In this document: positions 23,884 through 24,950 of the stretch, piece after piece
Layout of the letters: each line of letters begins with the position of its first letter
How positions within the stretch are numbered: the stretch's first letter is position 1
IMG/VR virus record: IMGVR_UViG_3300020147_000024
Location: 1 to 24,950 of that record
Direction: 5' to 3' (one strand)
Origin: a virus
Length of the DNA: 24,950 bases
Made by a program: the position numbers and the translations under genes
The notes under the pieces: model-generated
Databases searched by the model: none
What the model saw: the letters and a program-made list of their open reading frames with translations, nothing else
Told to the model about the DNA's origin: nothing

Positions 23884-23944
23884 TAGTGGACTCTAGGGCG
23901 CAAACACCCGGAGTTCTGTAGTGACCACTAAAGAATTGATATAG

Positions 23945-23979
23945 TTGGCACAATTCTTGCTAGGCAAATACCATGCCAA
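23945..23979 (+). promoter_or_regulatory. Sigma-54-like -24/-12 element inside a 35-bp bipartite palindrome
   Basis: On the plus strand TTGGCAC-AATTC-TTGCT matches the sigma-54 consensus YTGGCACG-N4-TTGCW except one base; the GG and GC are separated by exactly 10 bases, and the start site would be near 23972. The same bases form a symmetric arrangement TTGGCA-N6-TTGC-TAG-GCAA-N6-TGCCAA centred on 23962. The minus strand therefore also carries a weaker GG-N10-GC element (TTGGCAT-GGTAT-TTGC). It may be a promoter, an operator, or both. Confidence 0.5.
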
Positions 23980-24036
23980 CAAATCTAATGGGGATACGAT
24001 ATACCGCCACAATTAGGCCACATTGATATGCATAAT

Positions 24037-24100
24037 AGGGTGCAGACCCTGGCAGATCACCAGTTATCACGAACTGTAATAGTCTGTAACAATTCGTTAC
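24037..24100 (+). other. Cluster of three short dyads in the early leader
   Basis: Three perfect 5-bp inverted repeats lie within 64 bases: AGGGT-GCAG-ACCCT (24037-24050), CAGTT-ATCACG-AACTG (24061-24076) and GTAAC-AATTC-GTTAC (24086-24100). Individually each could be chance. Together they add to the symmetric elements of the control region and could be protein sites or RNA hairpins in the leader of the rightward genes. Confidence 0.4.
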
Positions 24101-24169
24101 TTGTAAGCCCAAAGTGGTTGTGGTAGTCTTAATCATCGGGCAAGGCCATCGCGCCCCGCTCGATCCGGG

Positions 24170-24207
24170 CCACGGCGGGAACCGTGGTGGAACGTCCCTG
24201 CGCCGTG
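24170..24207 (+). other. GC-rich leader with two mutually exclusive stems
   Basis: CCACGG (24170-24175) can pair with CCGTGG (24182-24187), while the overlapping CACGGCG (24171-24177) can instead pair with CGCCGTG (24201-24207). Both lie 30-70 bases before the first rightward ATG. This could form an attenuator-like switch or only a structured leader. No run of U follows. Confidence 0.3.
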
Positions 24208-24237
24208 AGTAGCCAGGGCTTAGCATAGGGTGGAACT

Positions 24238-24609
24238 ATGGCGAAAGTCATATTCCGTCCCCGCGTTAAGAGTGCGCCTAGCGACGTGCTATTGACCACG
24301 GTAGTGATCTTGCCAAACGGCAAGGCCAAGGCCATACGTCAAAAGCGTGTGCGGAAGGTGTTCAATGATCGCCCAATGGGCCTTGGCAGTGTCAAGGTAT
24401 CAGGAGGCTATCGGCAGAACGCCTATGCGGGTCAGTTTACCTCGGTCCATCATAGATGGGTCGGAGTAGATAACTTTGGCTCGCTTCCGCGCCAGCATAT
24501 CACGCCACCTAGGCCACGCCAGGATCAAGGCAAAGTCTACGGGACCAAATCCCTAGGCCGTGCACATTGTGACTGGGTTCGCGAGGGCGACGCACCGAAA
24601 GGCAAGTGA
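24238..24609 (+). CDS. Basic hypothetical protein, first gene of rightward (early) region, 123 aa
   Basis: The ATG at 24238 has AGGG about 8 bases upstream (a fair ribosome site). The product begins MAKVIFRPRVKSAPSDVLLT and is rich in arginine, lysine, glycine and proline (AKAIRQKRVRKVF; YRQNAYAGQFTSVHHRW; HITPPRPRQDQGKVYG), with no membrane span. It is strongly basic, as many early phage host-takeover or nucleic-acid-binding proteins are. It lies downstream of the sigma-54-like element and is followed after one base by another small frame. No family is recognised. An opposing minus-strand frame overlaps its start but lacks a ribosome site. Confidence 0.55.
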   Translation: MAKVIFRPRVKSAPSDVLLTTVVILPNGKAKAIRQKRVRKVFNDRPMGLGSVKVSGGYRQNAYAGQFTSVHHRWVGVDNFGSLPRQHITPPRPRQDQGKVYGTKSLGRAHCDWVREGDAPKGK

Positions 24610-24610
24610 A

Positions 24611-24724
24611 ATGTGGGAAGCAAGATCGTTTCCGACTTTGCGTGCCGCTAGATCATTCGCGAAAGAAGTTGATGGTGTCGTTCTATTCGACGCTATCCCA
24701 ACTCTCTTTTGGGTAATCTTCTAG
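24611..24724 (+). CDS. Possible small rightward gene, 37 aa
   Basis: An ATG one base after the stop of the 123-residue gene opens a 37-codon frame ending in TAG. The product starts MWEARSFPTLRAARSFAKEV and ends in a hydrophobic aromatic stretch (VVLFDAIPTLFWVIF). Tight coupling to the preceding gene and a 12-base gap to the next one support it, but GGCAAG is only a weak ribosome site and the frame is short. Could be a chance frame. Confidence 0.35.
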   Translation: MWEARSFPTLRAARSFAKEVDGVVLFDAIPTLFWVIF

Positions 24725-24736
24725 CTTAGGTAGACT

Positions 24737-24937
24737 GTGACTGCGAGAACACCGTTAGAGCCTTGCTCTTGCGGTGTTTCCGCTTGTCTAATTCCATCCT
24801 ATCATAGCACCTATAATCCGTTATCTAGGACGGTAAAGGGCATATGCCGGAAGGGGTGCGCTGTTGCTATAGATCGTGGTTTTAGGTGGCCTTCGGGCAG
24901 ACCCCACGCAATGCAACTGCGCTTCGGCCCCGAGTAG
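24737..24937 (+). CDS. Small cysteine-rich protein, possible zinc ribbon (Lar-like), 66 aa
   Basis: A frame from a GTG at 24737 with AGG 6-7 bases upstream. Residues 7-17 read LEPCSCGVSAC and residues 37-41 CRKGC, giving C10-x-C12 ... C37-x3-C41 plus C17, a layout reminiscent of the short phage zinc-ribbon proteins of the Lar restriction-alleviation type (LxPCPFCG...CxxCG). It differs in spacing, so the family call is tentative. It would bind metal and possibly DNA or a host protein. Its place in the early region fits an anti-host function. It ends 13 bases before the window edge, where an ATG at 24948 might start another gene. Confidence 0.45.
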   Translation: MTARTPLEPCSCGVSACLIPSYHSTYNPLSRTVKGICRKGCAVAIDRGFRWPSGRPHAMQLRFGPE

Positions 24938-24950
24938 GCATAGGCTGATG

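Larger units (their letters stand above)
23570..24237. other. Divergent non-coding control region between late and early genes
   Basis: This 668-base stretch has no convincing gene on either strand. From left to right it holds AACACAA repeats next to terS, a strong leftward sigma-70 promoter, and a palindrome over its -35 box. A G-rich block follows, then three 17-bp tandem repeats, a TAGTG-AC-CACTA palindrome (23919-23930) and a 35-bp bipartite palindrome with a sigma-54-like element. Further right are several small dyads and a GC-rich stem region before the first rightward gene. The density of symmetric elements points to a regulatory switch and possibly a replication origin. Confidence 0.8.

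Noticed and set aside
24150-24180. tRNA-like T-arm (CCCG-CTCGATC-CGGG)
   Set aside because: The T-loop has a mismatch, no CCA or acceptor partner is found at the right distance and no anticodon or D arm could be built.
23741-24226. Minus-strand frames of 70 and 88 residues across the control region
   Set aside because: They run through the G-rich block, the tandem repeats and the palindromes, have odd low-complexity composition and no supporting start sites.
24129-24335. 68-residue minus-strand frame overlapping the first rightward gene
   Set aside because: No good ribosome site, opposes the plus-strand gene start and covers the structured leader; it looks like a chance frame in GC-rich sequence.

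Overview
The window is part of a tailed double-stranded DNA bacteriophage genome with a short-tailed (podovirus-like) virion. The evidence is a large terminase, portal, scaffold and major capsid protein, a tail adaptor and nozzle, and very large internal virion (ejection) proteins. No tail tube, sheath or tape-measure gene is visible. A two-component spanin pair (inner-membrane subunit plus outer-membrane lipoprotein) implies a Gram-negative host. Host genus cannot be read from the sequence, and no phage RNA polymerase, DNA polymerase or integrase lies in this window.

From about 23,570 down to base 1, every gene is on the minus strand in one compact late operon. In transcription order it holds: a putative small terminase (23057-23569); a beta-rich 120-residue protein; a coiled-coil protein; a fibre-like protein and a 40-residue AFQ-repeat protein (21077-23026); the large terminase (19534-21087); two small paralogous proteins; portal (17218-19074); a 91-residue protein; scaffold; major capsid protein and a probable capsid accessory protein (14690-16943). 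Next come a beta-rich protein and the lysis cassette (12711-14618: holin candidate, endolysin, nested spanins) and two small genes. The tail follows (6976-12272: fibre, adaptor, small protein, second fibre-like protein, nozzle). Last are the internal virion proteins (1-6972), the final one running off the left edge. Twelve gene junctions use the same UAAUG stop-start overlap. Two strong hairpins bracket the block containing the lysis genes.

Bases 23570-24237 are non-coding and dense in control elements. They contain a near-consensus extended sigma-70 promoter firing leftward into the late operon, with a palindrome over its -35 box. There is also a G-quadruplex-capable block, three perfect-register 17-bp tandem repeats, and a 35-bp bipartite palindrome containing a sigma-54-like -24/-12 element pointing right. 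To the right (24238-24937) three small plus-strand genes, one with a cysteine pattern like a zinc ribbon, probably begin the divergent early region.

The most novel part is this divergent control region. Its geometry (tandem dyads 90-140 bp upstream of a sigma-54-like element, facing a strong sigma-70 late promoter) suggests a regulated early/late switch or an origin. This is inference from sequence pattern only.
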